The notes: generated by a model from the letters alone, not told the origin. DNA of 64,000 bases from Actinocrispum wychmicini (GCF_004345645.1 NZ_SLWS01000004.1:1-64000); one strand, 5' to 3'. Shown: positions 8,577-19,133, numbered from the stretch's first letter. Made by a program: numbers and translations.

Positions 8577-9242
8577 TTGCCCGCAATCGCCATCGTCGGG
8601 TCCGGGGCCGGACTTGGCCTGTCCATCGCCAAGGTCTTCGGCCGGCACGGCTTCGACGTCGCCCTGATCGCCCGGAACGAGGAGAAGCTCGGCGGGTTCA
8701 CCGCTCGGTTGGCCACCGACGGCGTCAAGGCGGTCGGGTTCCCCGCCGACGTCACGGACCCACAAGCACTGGTCGGCGCGCTGAACCGGGCCGCCGACCA
8801 GTTCGGCGGCATCGACGTGCTGGAGTTCTCCGTTCCGCCGGTTGATTTCGTCGAGGCGCTCGACGTGACCGTGGCGAACGTACGGCCGCAGATGGAGTGC
8901 GTCTGCTACGGAGCGATCACCGCGACGCAGGCTGTGCTGCCCGCGATGGTGGCCGCCGGCACCGGGACGCTGCTGTTCACCACCGGCGCCAGCTCGGTCG
9001 TGCCGAGGGCGGCCTTCGGCAGTGCCGGCATCGCGGGAGCCGCCCTGCGCAACTGGGTCCTCAACCTCCACGAGGCCCTGGGCGAAAAGGGCGTCTATGT
9101 CGGCCATGTCGCCATCGGCGCGTGGATCGAGGGAACCCCGGCGCCCGCAGGAGTGGTGACGATGCACCCGGACGACATCGCCGCCGTCTACTGGAACCTG
9201 TACACCACCCGTGACCAGGCCGAACGCCTCGTCACCGCGTGA
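8577..9242 (+). CDS. atypical short-chain dehydrogenase/reductase
   Basis: A 221-residue Rossmann protein. The N-terminal nucleotide loop is VGSGAGLGLS (GxxxGxG type). Start at the TTG with AAGGAG 7 bases upstream. The serine motif region TTGASS is present, but the expected YxxxK reads F-G-S-A-G, so the catalytic Tyr and Lys are both missing. Activity as an ordinary SDR is therefore doubtful: it may bind NAD(P) as a sensor or use another mechanism. It is divergent from the LysR gene and is probably its target. Confidence 0.85.
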   Translation: MPAIAIVGSGAGLGLSIAKVFGRHGFDVALIARNEEKLGGFTARLATDGVKAVGFPADVTDPQALVGALNRAADQFGGIDVLEFSVPPVDFVEALDVTVANVRPQMECVCYGAITATQAVLPAMVAAGTGTLLFTTGASSVVPRAAFGSAGIAGAALRNWVLNLHEALGEKGVYVGHVAIGAWIEGTPAPAGVVTMHPDDIAAVYWNLYTTRDQAERLVTA

Positions 9243-9245
9243 GGA

Positions 9246-9276
9246 GGTGGCGGGCTGGTCCCAGCGGCCCGCCACC
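9246..9276. terminator. bidirectional terminator between SDR and VOC genes
   Basis: GGTGGCGGG (9246-9254) pairs perfectly with CCCGCCACC (9268-9276). The hairpin lies exactly between two convergent stop codons and can serve both genes. Confidence 0.75.
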
Positions 9277-9282
9277 CCCGGT

Positions 9283-9651
9283 TTACGCGGTGGGTGGGGT
9301 GAACACGCCGAACTCGTTGCCGGCCGGGTCGCGCAGGTGCGCGAAGATCAGGCCGTTGCCTGTGGTGATGGGCGGCGTGAGGGCCTTGCCGCCCAGTTGC
9401 TCGGCGTGCGCCACCGCTTTCGCCACGTCCGACACGATCACCATGAAGATCGCGTGGTTGGCGGAGCTGTCGTCGGTGTGGGCGATCCCGCCATGCGGGC
9501 CGTCGGCCCCGGCGTAAAGGGCCATGTCGTACTTGCCGCCACCGTTGGGGTCCGTGGCGAAGGTCCAGTCGAACAGCTCGCCGTAGAAGTGCTTCGCCTC
9601 CTCCGGGTTGGTCGTGCCGACCTGGACCCAGCCGACCGTGCCGTGGGTCAT
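9283..9651 (-). CDS. VOC-family (glyoxalase/bleomycin-resistance fold) protein
   Basis: A 122-residue protein with two beta-alpha-beta-beta-beta halves: GWVQVGTTNPEEAKHFYGEL and the C-terminal FAHLRDPAGNEFGVF, the latter carrying the usual metal-site glutamate. The ATG at 9651 is chosen because AAGGAGG lies 6 bases upstream. An earlier in-frame ATG at 9702 has no such site. It is 67 bp downstream of the WYL regulator on the same strand, a pairing seen widely in actinobacteria and suggesting one transcript. Substrate is unknown. Confidence 0.88.
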   Translation of the reverse strand: MTHGTVGWVQVGTTNPEEAKHFYGELFDWTFATDPNGGGKYDMALYAGADGPHGGIAHTDDSSANHAIFMVIVSDVAKAVAHAEQLGGKALTPPITTGNGLIFAHLRDPAGNEFGVFTPPTA

Positions 9652-9718
9652 GTGATGCCTCCTTGGTGATGGGGACACCAGGATTCCCATGGTTGGCGAC
9701 AACCCCCTGTCGGTGTTT

Positions 9719-10423
9719 TCAGGCCAATGCGGCCACCTGGACCTCGAAGCCCGCGATCTCGGCCGGGACCGGGCCGGGTGGACGGACCGGCGCCTGTTCC
9801 CCGGTCTCCTCGACAGTGACGATCCGGTCGAGCCGGAACGTCCGCAGGCTGTCCCGCAGCCGACACCAGCCGGTCAGGTACCAGCCGTTCGGCGAAGCCA
9901 CGAACATCACCGGCTCCACCACGCGTTCGGTCGGCTGGTCGTACCGGTCCAGGTAGTCCAGGCGCAGCACCCGGCGGTCGGCGACCGCCTTCTGGATGAT
10001 CCCGGGGATGGCCGCGGGGCGGGACGTGCCCACCGGCGTCATGAACCGGACACGCGAGGCCAACTCGTGGGCGGCAGAAGCTTCACGAGCGGGCATCGCG
10101 GCCACGATCTTGCGTAAAGCCGTGCGGGCCGCGTGTGCGAACGGTGAGCCGGCGGCGTGCTGCAGCGCCACGGACACTGCCACCGCCTCCTCCGGCGTGA
10201 AGTTCAGCGGCGGGAGCGTCATCGCCGGGTCCAGGGCGTAGCCACCGCGCCGGCCCGTGTTGGCGTAGATGGGGACGCCCGCCTGCTGCAGGGCACTGAT
10301 GTCGCGCTCGATCGTGCGGACGCTGACCTCGTAGTCGCCCGCGAGCTGCCGGGCCGAGCGTGGCCGGGGCGCGACAGCTCGGAGGTCCTCGACGATCGCG
10401 TACAGGCGGTCGGTGCGGTTCAT
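9719..10423 (-). CDS. HTH and WYL-domain transcriptional regulator
   Basis: A 234-residue YafY-type regulator. The N-terminal winged helix is about 1-60 (LAGDYEVSVRTIERDISALQ), and a C-terminal WYL ligand-sensing domain contains WYLTGWCRLRDSLRTFRLDRI. The start at 10423 (MNRTDRLYAIVED) fits the family, and the upstream in-frame extension looks like leader sequence. It probably controls itself and the VOC gene downstream. Two copies of a 17-base element lie upstream of the start as candidate operators. Confidence 0.9.
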   Translation of the reverse strand: MNRTDRLYAIVEDLRAVAPRPRSARQLAGDYEVSVRTIERDISALQQAGVPIYANTGRRGGYALDPAMTLPPLNFTPEEAVAVSVALQHAAGSPFAHAARTALRKIVAAMPAREASAAHELASRVRFMTPVGTSRPAAIPGIIQKAVADRRVLRLDYLDRYDQPTERVVEPVMFVASPNGWYLTGWCRLRDSLRTFRLDRIVTVEETGEQAPVRPPGPVPAEIAGFEVQVAALA

Positions 10424-10440
10424 AAGGCGGACCGTAGCCA

Positions 10441-10563
10441 GGGGGACCGACAATTCCGGTCCCCGATCCCAGCCCAGGGCCAGGCCCAGGCCCACGCCGC
10501 GACGGGCGTCCCCGCCGGGGGTCCCCCAATTTCCACGTTAGCGGAAGGGGCTGACAATTCCGG
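10441..10563 (-). promoter_or_regulatory. repeated operator-like element upstream of the WYL regulator
   Basis: Read on the minus strand, CCGGAATTGTCRGYCCC occurs at 10563-10547 and again at 10459-10441 (the second has one extra base), in the same orientation and 104 bp apart. The nearer copy is 18 bp from the start codon, the other about 124 bp. The rest of the 283-bp gap to steA holds no gene that I can support. Confidence 0.5.
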
Positions 10564-10706
10564 GCGATGTTGACTTCGGCCTGCGGCCAAGCGCGGGTGG
10601 GTGGGCTGTGACGGCCGGTTGCGCGTTCGGATGATCCTACCCCGCGTGGGTGAGGTCCCGGCGTGGCGGAACCACTGTGGACAGTCCTTTTGTCACCATC
10701 CGAGGT

Positions 10707-11891
10707 ATGAGGCTGCCCGGACTGCTCAGTCGTTCCAGCCAGAGCCTTCCCGGGGTCACCGGGGTGGCGCGGGTCGACCGGCGCACTGGTGAGGTGTTGA
10801 AACGCGTCGGTGCCGGCGACATTGTCGTGCTGGACCAGCTGGATCTCGACCGTGCCACCGCGGACGCCTTGGTGGCGGCGGGGGTCGCGGGGGTGGTCAA
10901 CGCGTCGCCGTCCATTTCCGGGCGGTTCCCGAATCTGGGGCCTGAGCTGCTGTTGGAGGCCGGTATCCCGCTGGTCGACGGGGTGGGTGTGCACGCGCTG
11001 CGGGAGATCCGGGAGGGCAGCAAGCTCCGGCTGCACGCCGGCACTGTCTACTGTGGAGAAAAGGAGCTCGCGCGGGGCACCCACCAGTCCGCGGAGACCA
11101 TCGCCGACCAGATGATCGAGGCCAAGGCCGGGATGTCCGCCCAGCTGGAGGCGTTCTCGGCGAACACCATCGAGTTCCTCCGCCGGGAGCGCACGCTCAT
11201 CCTGGACGGCATCGGCGTGCCCGAGCTGCGGAAGCCGCTCAAAGGCCGCCAGGTGCTGGTGGTCGCGTCCGGTGCCGACCACGCCACGGACCTCAAGCAG
11301 CTCAGGCGCTACATCTCCGAGCACCGGCCGGTCATGGTCGGGGTGGACGGCGGCACCGACGCGCTCGTCGCGGCCGGGTACAAGGTCGACATCATCGTCG
11401 GCGACCCGGACCGGATCGGCACCGACACCCTCACCAGCGGCGCCGAGGTGGTCATCCCGGCTCAGCCGGACGGGCACGCGCCTGGCCTGGAACGCATCCA
11501 GGACCTGGGGATCGGCGCGGTCACGTTCCCCGCGTCCGGCAACGCCGAGGACCTGGCCCTGCTGCTGGCGGACGCCCACGGCGCGGATCTGGTGGTCACC
11601 GTCGGGTTCCAGGCGACGCTGCGGGAGTTCCTGGACAGCGGCCGGTCCGGGTCGAACCCGTCGACGTTCCTCACCAGACTGAAACTCGGCGGCAAGCTGG
11701 TCGACGGCAAGGCGGTGGCCAGCCTGCACCGCAGCCGCGTGTCCACGTTCGCGATCGTGCTGCTGGTGCTGGCCGCGCTCGTCGCCGTGGCCGCCGGTCT
11801 CGCCGTGTCCGGCGTGGGGCACACGTACGTCGACTGGGCGGTGCACACCTGGCAGGACTTCGTCGACTGGGTCAAGGGGCTGTTCACGTGA
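10707..11891 (+). CDS. steA: SteA, cytokinetic-ring/cell-separation protein
   Basis: A 394-residue protein of the SteA family (Rv1697 position). Recognisable blocks are GDIVVLDQLDLDRATADALV, VVNASPSISGRFPNLGPE, and the pyrophosphokinase-like IIVGDPDRI. A single transmembrane helix lies near 345-368 (FAIVLLVLAALVAVAAG), followed by a short tail. In Corynebacterium glutamicum, SteA acts with SteB and the RipA peptidoglycan hydrolase in daughter-cell separation. The ATG at 10707 matches the mycobacterial start. The end overlaps steB (GTGA). Confidence 0.9.
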   Translation: MRLPGLLSRSSQSLPGVTGVARVDRRTGEVLKRVGAGDIVVLDQLDLDRATADALVAAGVAGVVNASPSISGRFPNLGPELLLEAGIPLVDGVGVHALREIREGSKLRLHAGTVYCGEKELARGTHQSAETIADQMIEAKAGMSAQLEAFSANTIEFLRRERTLILDGIGVPELRKPLKGRQVLVVASGADHATDLKQLRRYISEHRPVMVGVDGGTDALVAAGYKVDIIVGDPDRIGTDTLTSGAEVVIPAQPDGHAPGLERIQDLGIGAVTFPASGNAEDLALLLADAHGADLVVTVGFQATLREFLDSGRSGSNPSTFLTRLKLGGKLVDGKAVASLHRSRVSTFAIVLLVLAALVAVAAGLAVSGVGHTYVDWAVHTWQDFVDWVKGLFT

Positions 11892-12814
11892 TCTCGATGC
11901 GCTACCACATCATCACGATCGCCGCGGTGTTCCTCGCGCTGGCTGTGGGGGTCCTGCTGGGGTCGAGCACGTTGTCCCGGACCGTCCTCGGCGGACTGTC
12001 GGACGAGCGCAGCGACCTCGCCAAACAGGTGTCCGACCTGCAGGCGCAGCGCAACGCCCTGAACGCGCGGCTGGCCGGTGAGGACGCCTTCGCCGGGTCG
12101 ATCGGGCCGATGGCGTTGCGCGGCGAGCTGGACCAGCGGACGGTCGTGCTGGTGACCACGGCGGACGCGAAACCGGCCGACCGGGACGCGATCCGCAACC
12201 TGATCGGCAACGCCGGTGGCAGCGTCACCGGGGAGCTGCAGCTGACCGACGGGTTCGCCGACCCGCAGCGGGCCGACCAGCTGCGGGACGTGGTGACCCG
12301 GCTGTTGCCGGCCGGGGTGCAGCTGCCGACCGCGTCCGACCCGGGCACGCTGGCCGGCGGCCTGATCGGGTCGCTGGTGCTGATCAACAAGGACACGAAC
12401 CAGCCGCAGGCCAAGCCCGCGGAGGTGACCGCCGCGCTGACCGGGCTGGCCGACGGCGGGTTCGTCCGGATGCCGGACAAGATCCTGCCGGCCCAGCTGG
12501 CGGTGATCCTGACCGGCACCGCCCAGTCCGGGAACGGCGCCGGGGACAAGGCGGCCACCCTGGCCCGGTTCGCCACTCAGATCGACCGGTCGGGCGCGGG
12601 GGCCGTGCTCGCCGGGGACACCGGGTCGGCGGACGGCACCGGTGCGGTCGGCGTGGTGCGGGCGGACACCGCGGCCACCTCCATTCTGTCCACTGTGGAC
12701 AACGCGGAGAGCAGTGCCGGGCGGGTGGTGACCGTGCTGGCGCTGCGCGAGCAGCTCGACGGCAAGTCCGGCCGGTACGGCAACGCGGGCAACGCGCAGT
12801 CCGTCGTGCCCTGA
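11888..12814 (+). CDS. steB: SteB/MctB-family membrane-anchored protein
   Basis: A 308-residue protein with one N-terminal transmembrane helix (about 5-26, HIITIAAVFLALAVGVLLG), a coiled-coil segment (about 35-60, SDLQAQRNALNARL) and an extracytoplasmic domain. It matches the family containing corynebacterial SteB and mycobacterial MctB (Rv1698), the latter reported as a copper-export outer-membrane protein. Coupling to steA by a 4-base overlap favours the cell-separation role here. No cysteine or histidine cluster suggesting copper binding is seen. Confidence 0.88.
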   Translation: MISMRYHIITIAAVFLALAVGVLLGSSTLSRTVLGGLSDERSDLAKQVSDLQAQRNALNARLAGEDAFAGSIGPMALRGELDQRTVVLVTTADAKPADRDAIRNLIGNAGGSVTGELQLTDGFADPQRADQLRDVVTRLLPAGVQLPTASDPGTLAGGLIGSLVLINKDTNQPQAKPAEVTAALTGLADGGFVRMPDKILPAQLAVILTGTAQSGNGAGDKAATLARFATQIDRSGAGAVLAGDTGSADGTGAVGVVRADTAATSILSTVDNAESSAGRVVTVLALREQLDGKSGRYGNAGNAQSVVP

Positions 12815-12869
12815 CGTGCGTTCGGGGACACACCGACACCTGGTTGTACGGTCAATGGCCGATAGGTGT

Positions 12870-12875
12870 TACCGT
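12870..12875 (+). promoter_or_regulatory. putative -10 box for pyrG
   Basis: TACCGT (TANNNT type) ends 8 bases before the pyrG GTG, which would give a leaderless or nearly leaderless transcript. A weak TTGTAC lies further upstream but with a long 20-base spacing. Confidence 0.35.
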
Positions 12876-12883
12876 GAAACCCC

Positions 12884-14622
<1,739 letters not shown>

Positions 14623-14626
<4 letters not shown>

Positions 14627-15243
14627 ACCGGCACGAGTTCCAGGTCCTGTCCTCAAGGGACATTCATGTCGGCCGGGTGGTCGGGTTACGGCTGGACCAG
14701 GTCTCGATGCCCGGCGGCCAGACCGCCGGGCGTGAGGTCGTCGAGCATCTCGGCGCGGTCGCCGTGGTCGCGCTGGACGACGAGGGCCAGGTCGTCCTCA
14801 TCCACCAGTACCGGCACCCGCTGGGGCACCGGCTGTGGGAGCTGCCGGCCGGCCTGCTCGACGTCGACGGTGAGGACCCGCAGGTGTGCGCGGCCCGCGA
14901 ACTGGCCGAGGAAGTGAGCCTGGCGGCGGACGAGTGGGCCACCCTGGTGGAGGTCGCGGCTTCGCCGGGCTTCACCGACGAGGTGGTCCGCGTCTTCCTG
15001 GCGCACGGGCTGCGTGCGGCGGACCGGGAGGACCCGCAGGGCGACGAGGAGGCCGACATCGTGGTCCGTCGCGTCCCGCTGGCCGAGGCGTTGGCCATGG
15101 TGATGCGCGGCGAGATCATCAACGCCGCCACGGTCGCCGGAATCCTCGCCGCGTACGCCGTGGAAACGGGGGTGGCGACGGCGCGACCGGCCGACGCGCC
15201 CTGGGCGGACCGGCCGACGGCGTTCGCCAAACGCCAGAGGTAG
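14623..15243 (+). CDS. NUDIX hydrolase, ADP-ribose pyrophosphatase type
   Basis: A 206-residue protein whose Nudix box runs from PAGLLDVDGED to AARELAEEVSL, with the metal-binding REL-x-EE core. VVLIHQYRHPLGHRLWELP just before it is typical of ADP-ribose pyrophosphatases. It holds the Rv1700 position. The GTG start overlaps the pyrG stop. Codon 22 (14686) is TTA. In mycobacteria xerD follows directly. Here about 31 kb separates the two. Confidence 0.93.
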
Positions 15244-15292
15244 CACTCACAGGGTGCGGCACGCGGGGCGTCCGGCGAGTAACACTGGGGCC

Positions 15293-16102
15293 ATGGAGTT
15301 GGGTGAGTTCCTGCGGACCATGCGCGCTCGGCTGCGGCCGGAGTCGGTGGGCGTCACGTCGTACGGCGCCCGCCGCGTCCCCGGGCTGCGGCGTGAGGAG
15401 CTGGCGCAGCTCGCAGGTGTGAGCGTGACGTACTACACACGGCTGGAGCAGGGGCAGAGCCAGAACGCGTCGGACGACGTGCTCGACGCGATCGCGCGGG
15501 CGTTGCAGCTGAATGAGGACGAGACCGCGCACATGCGTGACCTCGCGCGCCCGACCAAGCGCAAACGTCGTCCGGTCCGGCAGGAGTCCCTGCGGCCCGG
15601 CGTCCGGCAGATGATCGCGGCCATGCAGGGGGTCGCCGCGGTGGCCATGGACCGGACCAGTGACGTGCTCGCGTGGAACACCCTGGGACACCAGGTGCTG
15701 GCCGGTCACTGCCCGTACGACATCCCGGACAACGACCGGCCGAACCTGACCCGGATGCTGTTCCTGGACGCGCACACGCGTGAGCTGTACACGCGGTGGG
15801 ACGAGGAAGCCAAGCGGTCCGTGGCGTCCCTGCGGCTGGTCGCTGGTCGTTACGCGGATGACCGGCGGCTCGCCGAGTTGGTCGGGGAGTTGTCGTTGAA
15901 GAGCCCGGAGTTCGCCTCGCTGTGGTCCCGGCACCCGGTGCTGAACTGCACGACCGGCACGAAGTACCTGCACCATCCCGTGATCGGCCGGCTGGAGCTG
16001 CGGTTCGAGATGCTGCAGCTGCCGGACGACTCCGGGCAACGGGTCCTGGTGTACAGCGCGGAGCCGGGATCGCCGTCCGAGGCCGCTTTGCGCCTGCTGT
16101 AA
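15293..16102 (+). CDS. XRE-family helix-turn-helix regulator with MmyB-like sensor domain
   Basis: A 269-residue regulator. The Xre-type helix-turn-helix spans about 10-70 (RRVPGLRREELAQLAGVSVT, then YYTRLEQG). The C-terminal half (DRTSDVLAWNTLGHQVL) is the MmyB-like ligand-binding domain, a family often linked to fatty-acid or small-molecule sensing in actinomycetes. The ATG at 15293 gives the standard N-terminus MELGEFL. It lies 68 bp upstream of the MFS gene on the same strand, so local control of that exporter is a reasonable inference. Confidence 0.88.
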   Translation: MELGEFLRTMRARLRPESVGVTSYGARRVPGLRREELAQLAGVSVTYYTRLEQGQSQNASDDVLDAIARALQLNEDETAHMRDLARPTKRKRRPVRQESLRPGVRQMIAAMQGVAAVAMDRTSDVLAWNTLGHQVLAGHCPYDIPDNDRPNLTRMLFLDAHTRELYTRWDEEAKRSVASLRLVAGRYADDRRLAELVGELSLKSPEFASLWSRHPVLNCTTGTKYLHHPVIGRLELRFEMLQLPDDSGQRVLVYSAEPGSPSEAALRLL

Positions 16103-16170
16103 CCGGCACTGGGAGTGGTAGGCGGGCCAGGGTGCTGGTTGCCTGGTCCACCCGGGACGATCGTGAACGT

Positions 16171-17514
16171 ATGACCTCACGACAACGGATCACTTTGATC
16201 GTCCTGCTCAGCGCGGGCTTCACCCTCGCCGTCGACTTCTCCATCCTCAACGTCGCCCTGCCCGCCATCGGGGCTGATGTCGGGTTCTCCGCGGGCGCCC
16301 TGCAATGGGTCGCGACCGCGTTCGCCTTGTGCGCGGCCGGGTTCACGTTGCTATTCGGGCGGATCGCGGACCTGTTCGGCCGGCGGAGACTGTTCCTCGT
16401 GGGCATGGTGTTGCTGGGGATCGGGTCGCTGGTCGGTGGTGTGGCGACGGTTCCTTGGTTGTTGCTGGTCGCTCGGGTCGCGCAGGGGTTGGCCACGGCC
16501 GCGGTCACGCCGGCGGCGTTGTCGTTGCTGACGACGTCGTTTCCGGAGGGAGCGTTGCGGGACAAGGCGTTGGGGCTCAACGGCGCGTTGATGGCCGCCG
16601 GGTTCACGACCGGGGCGATCCTCGGCGGTGTGCTCACCGACCTGCTCAGCTGGCGGTGGGCGTTCTTCGTCAACGTGCCCGTGGCGGTGGCCGTTCTCCT
16701 TGTCGCACCGGCGGTTCTGGTCGAGAGCCGGCCGGCCGAACGACCCAGGCTGGACGTTCCCGGCGCGATCACGGTCACGCTCGGCTTGCTGGCCATCGTC
16801 TACGGGCTGACCACGTCGCCCTACGCGCTGATCGCCGGCGCGGTGTTGTTGGGAGCTTTCTGGATCATCGAGAACCGGGTCGCCGCGCCGCTGGTACCGG
16901 TGTCGATCGTGAGGAAACGGGACGTCCGCTGGGGCAACGTGGCCGGGTTGCTCGCGTTCATGACCGAGACGTCGCTGGTGTTCGTGCTGACGGTGTACCT
17001 GCAGGGCCAGCTCGGCTACACCCCGCTGGGTGCCGGGCTGTCGTTCGCCGTGCTCGGAGTGGGCACGGTCCTGGGCGGAATCGTCGCGCCGAAGATCCTC
17101 GCCCGGCTTGGCAACAAACGGACCGTGGTGGCCGGGTTCGCCGTCCAGGCCGCCGCCACGCTGCCGTTGGTCCTCATTGGACACGGTGGCCTCGCGCTGC
17201 TGCTGCCGGCCACGTTCGTCGGCGGAGTGGCCAACCTGGTGGCCATCGTCGGGTTCATGGTCACCGCCACCAGCGGCCTGCCGGACGGCGAGCAGGGCCT
17301 CGCCACCGGGTTGGCCACGATGAGCCAGCAGGTCGGCATCACCGTGGGCATCCCGGTGATGAGCGCCGTCATGACCGGTGGGGTCACGACGGCGATCTAC
17401 GTCAACGCCGCCCTGTGCGCGGCGACCGCGGTCCTCGTCGCCGTCAAACTGAGTCGAGGTCCCGTTCGATCTCGGCCAGTTCCTCAGGCGTCCCTTGCAC
17501 CTTCGGCCCGGTGA
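16171..17514 (+). CDS. MFS transporter, drug:H+ antiporter (EmrB/QacA-like)
   Basis: A 447-residue membrane protein with about 13-14 hydrophobic segments. It has the family start LSAGFTLAVDFSILNVALP, motif A GRIADLFGRRR, and motif C-like residues LNGALMAAGFTTGAILGG. The ATG at 16171 follows the XRE regulator. The last 70 bases (17444-17514) run antisense over the 3' end of the amino-acid permease. The terminal residues SRPVPQASLAPSAR are unlike the rest of the protein, so loss of the original stop is possible. Substrate is unknown. Confidence 0.9.
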   Translation: MTSRQRITLIVLLSAGFTLAVDFSILNVALPAIGADVGFSAGALQWVATAFALCAAGFTLLFGRIADLFGRRRLFLVGMVLLGIGSLVGGVATVPWLLLVARVAQGLATAAVTPAALSLLTTSFPEGALRDKALGLNGALMAAGFTTGAILGGVLTDLLSWRWAFFVNVPVAVAVLLVAPAVLVESRPAERPRLDVPGAITVTLGLLAIVYGLTTSPYALIAGAVLLGAFWIIENRVAAPLVPVSIVRKRDVRWGNVAGLLAFMTETSLVFVLTVYLQGQLGYTPLGAGLSFAVLGVGTVLGGIVAPKILARLGNKRTVVAGFAVQAAATLPLVLIGHGGLALLLPATFVGGVANLVAIVGFMVTATSGLPDGEQGLATGLATMSQQVGITVGIPVMSAVMTGGVTTAIYVNAALCAATAVLVAVKLSRGPVRSRPVPQASLAPSAR

Positions 17515-18949
17515 ACCACTTGCGGGCGGACACCAGCCACCAGATCCCGGCGAAGCCCAGCACCACCAGGACGGCGACCGGCGTGTAGTTGAACGTCTCG
17601 GCGGTCACCGGCGACTTCGGCGGCAGCATGAACAGGATCGAGATGAACACGACCCACACCACCGCGACGGTCCCGACGAGCCTGCTCCACCGACCGAGGT
17701 GCCACGGACCGCGCTGGAACCGGCTGCCCTGCAACAGACGCAGGAAAGTCGGCAGCACGTAGGCGATGTAGAGCCCGATGACCGCGATCGACGTGACGGC
17801 GGTGTACGCGGTGTTGTTCCACAGGGACGGCAGGCCGAGGATGAACGCGCCGCCCGCGGCCAGCCAGATCGCGTTCGTGGGTGTCCGGGTCCGCTTGTTG
17901 ATCTTGTGCCAGAAGCTGGACCCGGGCAGCGCGCCGTCCCGGGAGAACGCGTAGATCATCCGCGAGTTCGCGGTCACCGACGACATGCCGCAGAACAGCT
18001 GCGCGCCGATCGCGACCAACAGCAGCAGCCGGCCGCCGGTGTCGCCGAGCGCGTCGACGAAGATCTGTGCCGGCGGGACCGTGGCGCCCGCCTCGGCGTC
18101 GTAGTCCTGGATGGCGAACGTGATGCCGATCAGCAGCACCCAGCCGGCGATCAGGGACACGACGATGGACATCACGATGCCGCGCGGGCCGCTTCGGGCG
18201 GCGTCGTGGGTCTCCTCGGTCATGTGCGCCGAGGCGTCGTAGCCGGTGAACGTGTACTGGGCGAGCAACAGGCCCAGCAGGCCCACGTAGAAGCCGGAGG
18301 TCCAGCCGGTGGTGTTGACGAACTGCCCGAACACGAACTCGGCTGACTGGTGGCGCGACGGGAAGAGGGCCAACGAGCCGACGATCACGACGACCCCGAT
18401 GATGTGCCACCACACGCTGACGTCGTTGAGCCGGGCCACCAACCGAACGCCGAACGTGTTCAGCAGTCCGTGAACCAGCAACACGACCGCGAAGATGATG
18501 ATCGTGTGTTCCGATGTCACGTCGTAGCCGAACTGCATGCCCAGCAGGGCGTTGATGAACGTGGCCGCGCCGAAGTCGATGCCGGCGGTCACCGCGACCT
18601 GGCCGAGGAAGTTGAACCAGCCGGTGAACCACGACCAGGCGGCGCCGTTGCGGGGCGCCAGCTTCGCGGCCCAGTAGTACAGCCCGCCCGCGGTCGGGTA
18701 GCTCGAACACACCTCGGCCATGGCCAGGCCGACCAGCAGGGTCATCAGGCCGACGAACGGCCAGCCCCACGAGATCAGCGCCGGCCCGCCCGCGGACATG
18801 CCCGTCCCGTACAGGGTGAGGCAGCCGGACAGCACCGAGATGATCGTGAAGGACACCGCGAAGTTCGAGAACCCGGACATGGTCCTCGACAGTTCCTGGG
18901 CGTAGCCCAGTTCGTGCAACCGCTTCTCGTCGGACGACAGTTCGCTCAC
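17444..18949 (-). CDS. APC-family amino acid/polyamine permease
   Basis: A 501-residue transporter with about 12 transmembrane segments. The family opening is LHELGYAQELSRTMSGFSN, and YPTAGGLYYWAAKLAP and FTGYDASAHMTEET are typical of the amino acid/GABA permease branch. The GTG at 18949 is preferred because GGAGG sits 5 bases upstream. A TTG at 18973 in frame has none. It is divergent from the gamma-glutamylation cluster, so it is probably the uptake system (PuuP-like role) for the amine degraded there. Confidence 0.9.
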   Translation of the reverse strand: MSELSSDEKRLHELGYAQELSRTMSGFSNFAVSFTIISVLSGCLTLYGTGMSAGGPALISWGWPFVGLMTLLVGLAMAEVCSSYPTAGGLYYWAAKLAPRNGAAWSWFTGWFNFLGQVAVTAGIDFGAATFINALLGMQFGYDVTSEHTIIIFAVVLLVHGLLNTFGVRLVARLNDVSVWWHIIGVVVIVGSLALFPSRHQSAEFVFGQFVNTTGWTSGFYVGLLGLLLAQYTFTGYDASAHMTEETHDAARSGPRGIVMSIVVSLIAGWVLLIGITFAIQDYDAEAGATVPPAQIFVDALGDTGGRLLLLVAIGAQLFCGMSSVTANSRMIYAFSRDGALPGSSFWHKINKRTRTPTNAIWLAAGGAFILGLPSLWNNTAYTAVTSIAVIGLYIAYVLPTFLRLLQGSRFQRGPWHLGRWSRLVGTVAVVWVVFISILFMLPPKSPVTAETFNYTPVAVLVVLGFAGIWWLVSARKWFTGPKVQGTPEELAEIERDLDSV

Positions 18950-18970
18950 CAGGGCCTCCGCGAAGTCGAT

Positions 18971-19002
18971 CAATGGCCGAATGGGTCAACTACGGGCCAT
19001 TG
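18971..19002. promoter_or_regulatory. inverted repeat between permease and ligase genes (candidate operator)
   Basis: CAATGGCC at 18971-18978 is the inverse of GGCCATTG at 18995-19002. A related TCAATGGGCC occurs at 19094-19103 near the ligase start. The element overlaps the permease leader and could bind a regulator of the divergent pair. The 184-bp gap otherwise contains only promoter-like sequence. Confidence 0.5.
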
Positions 19003-19057
19003 GCCGTACATTGACTCTCCTCGGGGCCCGCATGTCAAGGATCCGTTAAAGCAGGTG

Positions 19058-19087
19058 TTGACGAGTACCTTGTCACTCGGGTAGCAA
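19058..19087 (+). promoter_or_regulatory. putative promoter of the gamma-glutamylation cluster
   Basis: TTGACG (19058-19063) is followed after 18 bases by TAGCAA (19082-19087), reading toward the glutamine-synthetase-like gene. On the other strand TTGACA (around 19037-19032) reads toward the permease. Both assignments are by eye. Confidence 0.4.
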
Positions 19088-19133
19088 TGTCCATCAATGG
19101 GCCAGACGTGACCCTTTGGGAGTCGAGGTGCCG

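Noticed and set aside
17484..18989. Second minus-strand frame over the permease
   Set aside because: Arg-rich and non-hydrophobic, whereas the chosen frame has about 12 membrane segments and family motifs.
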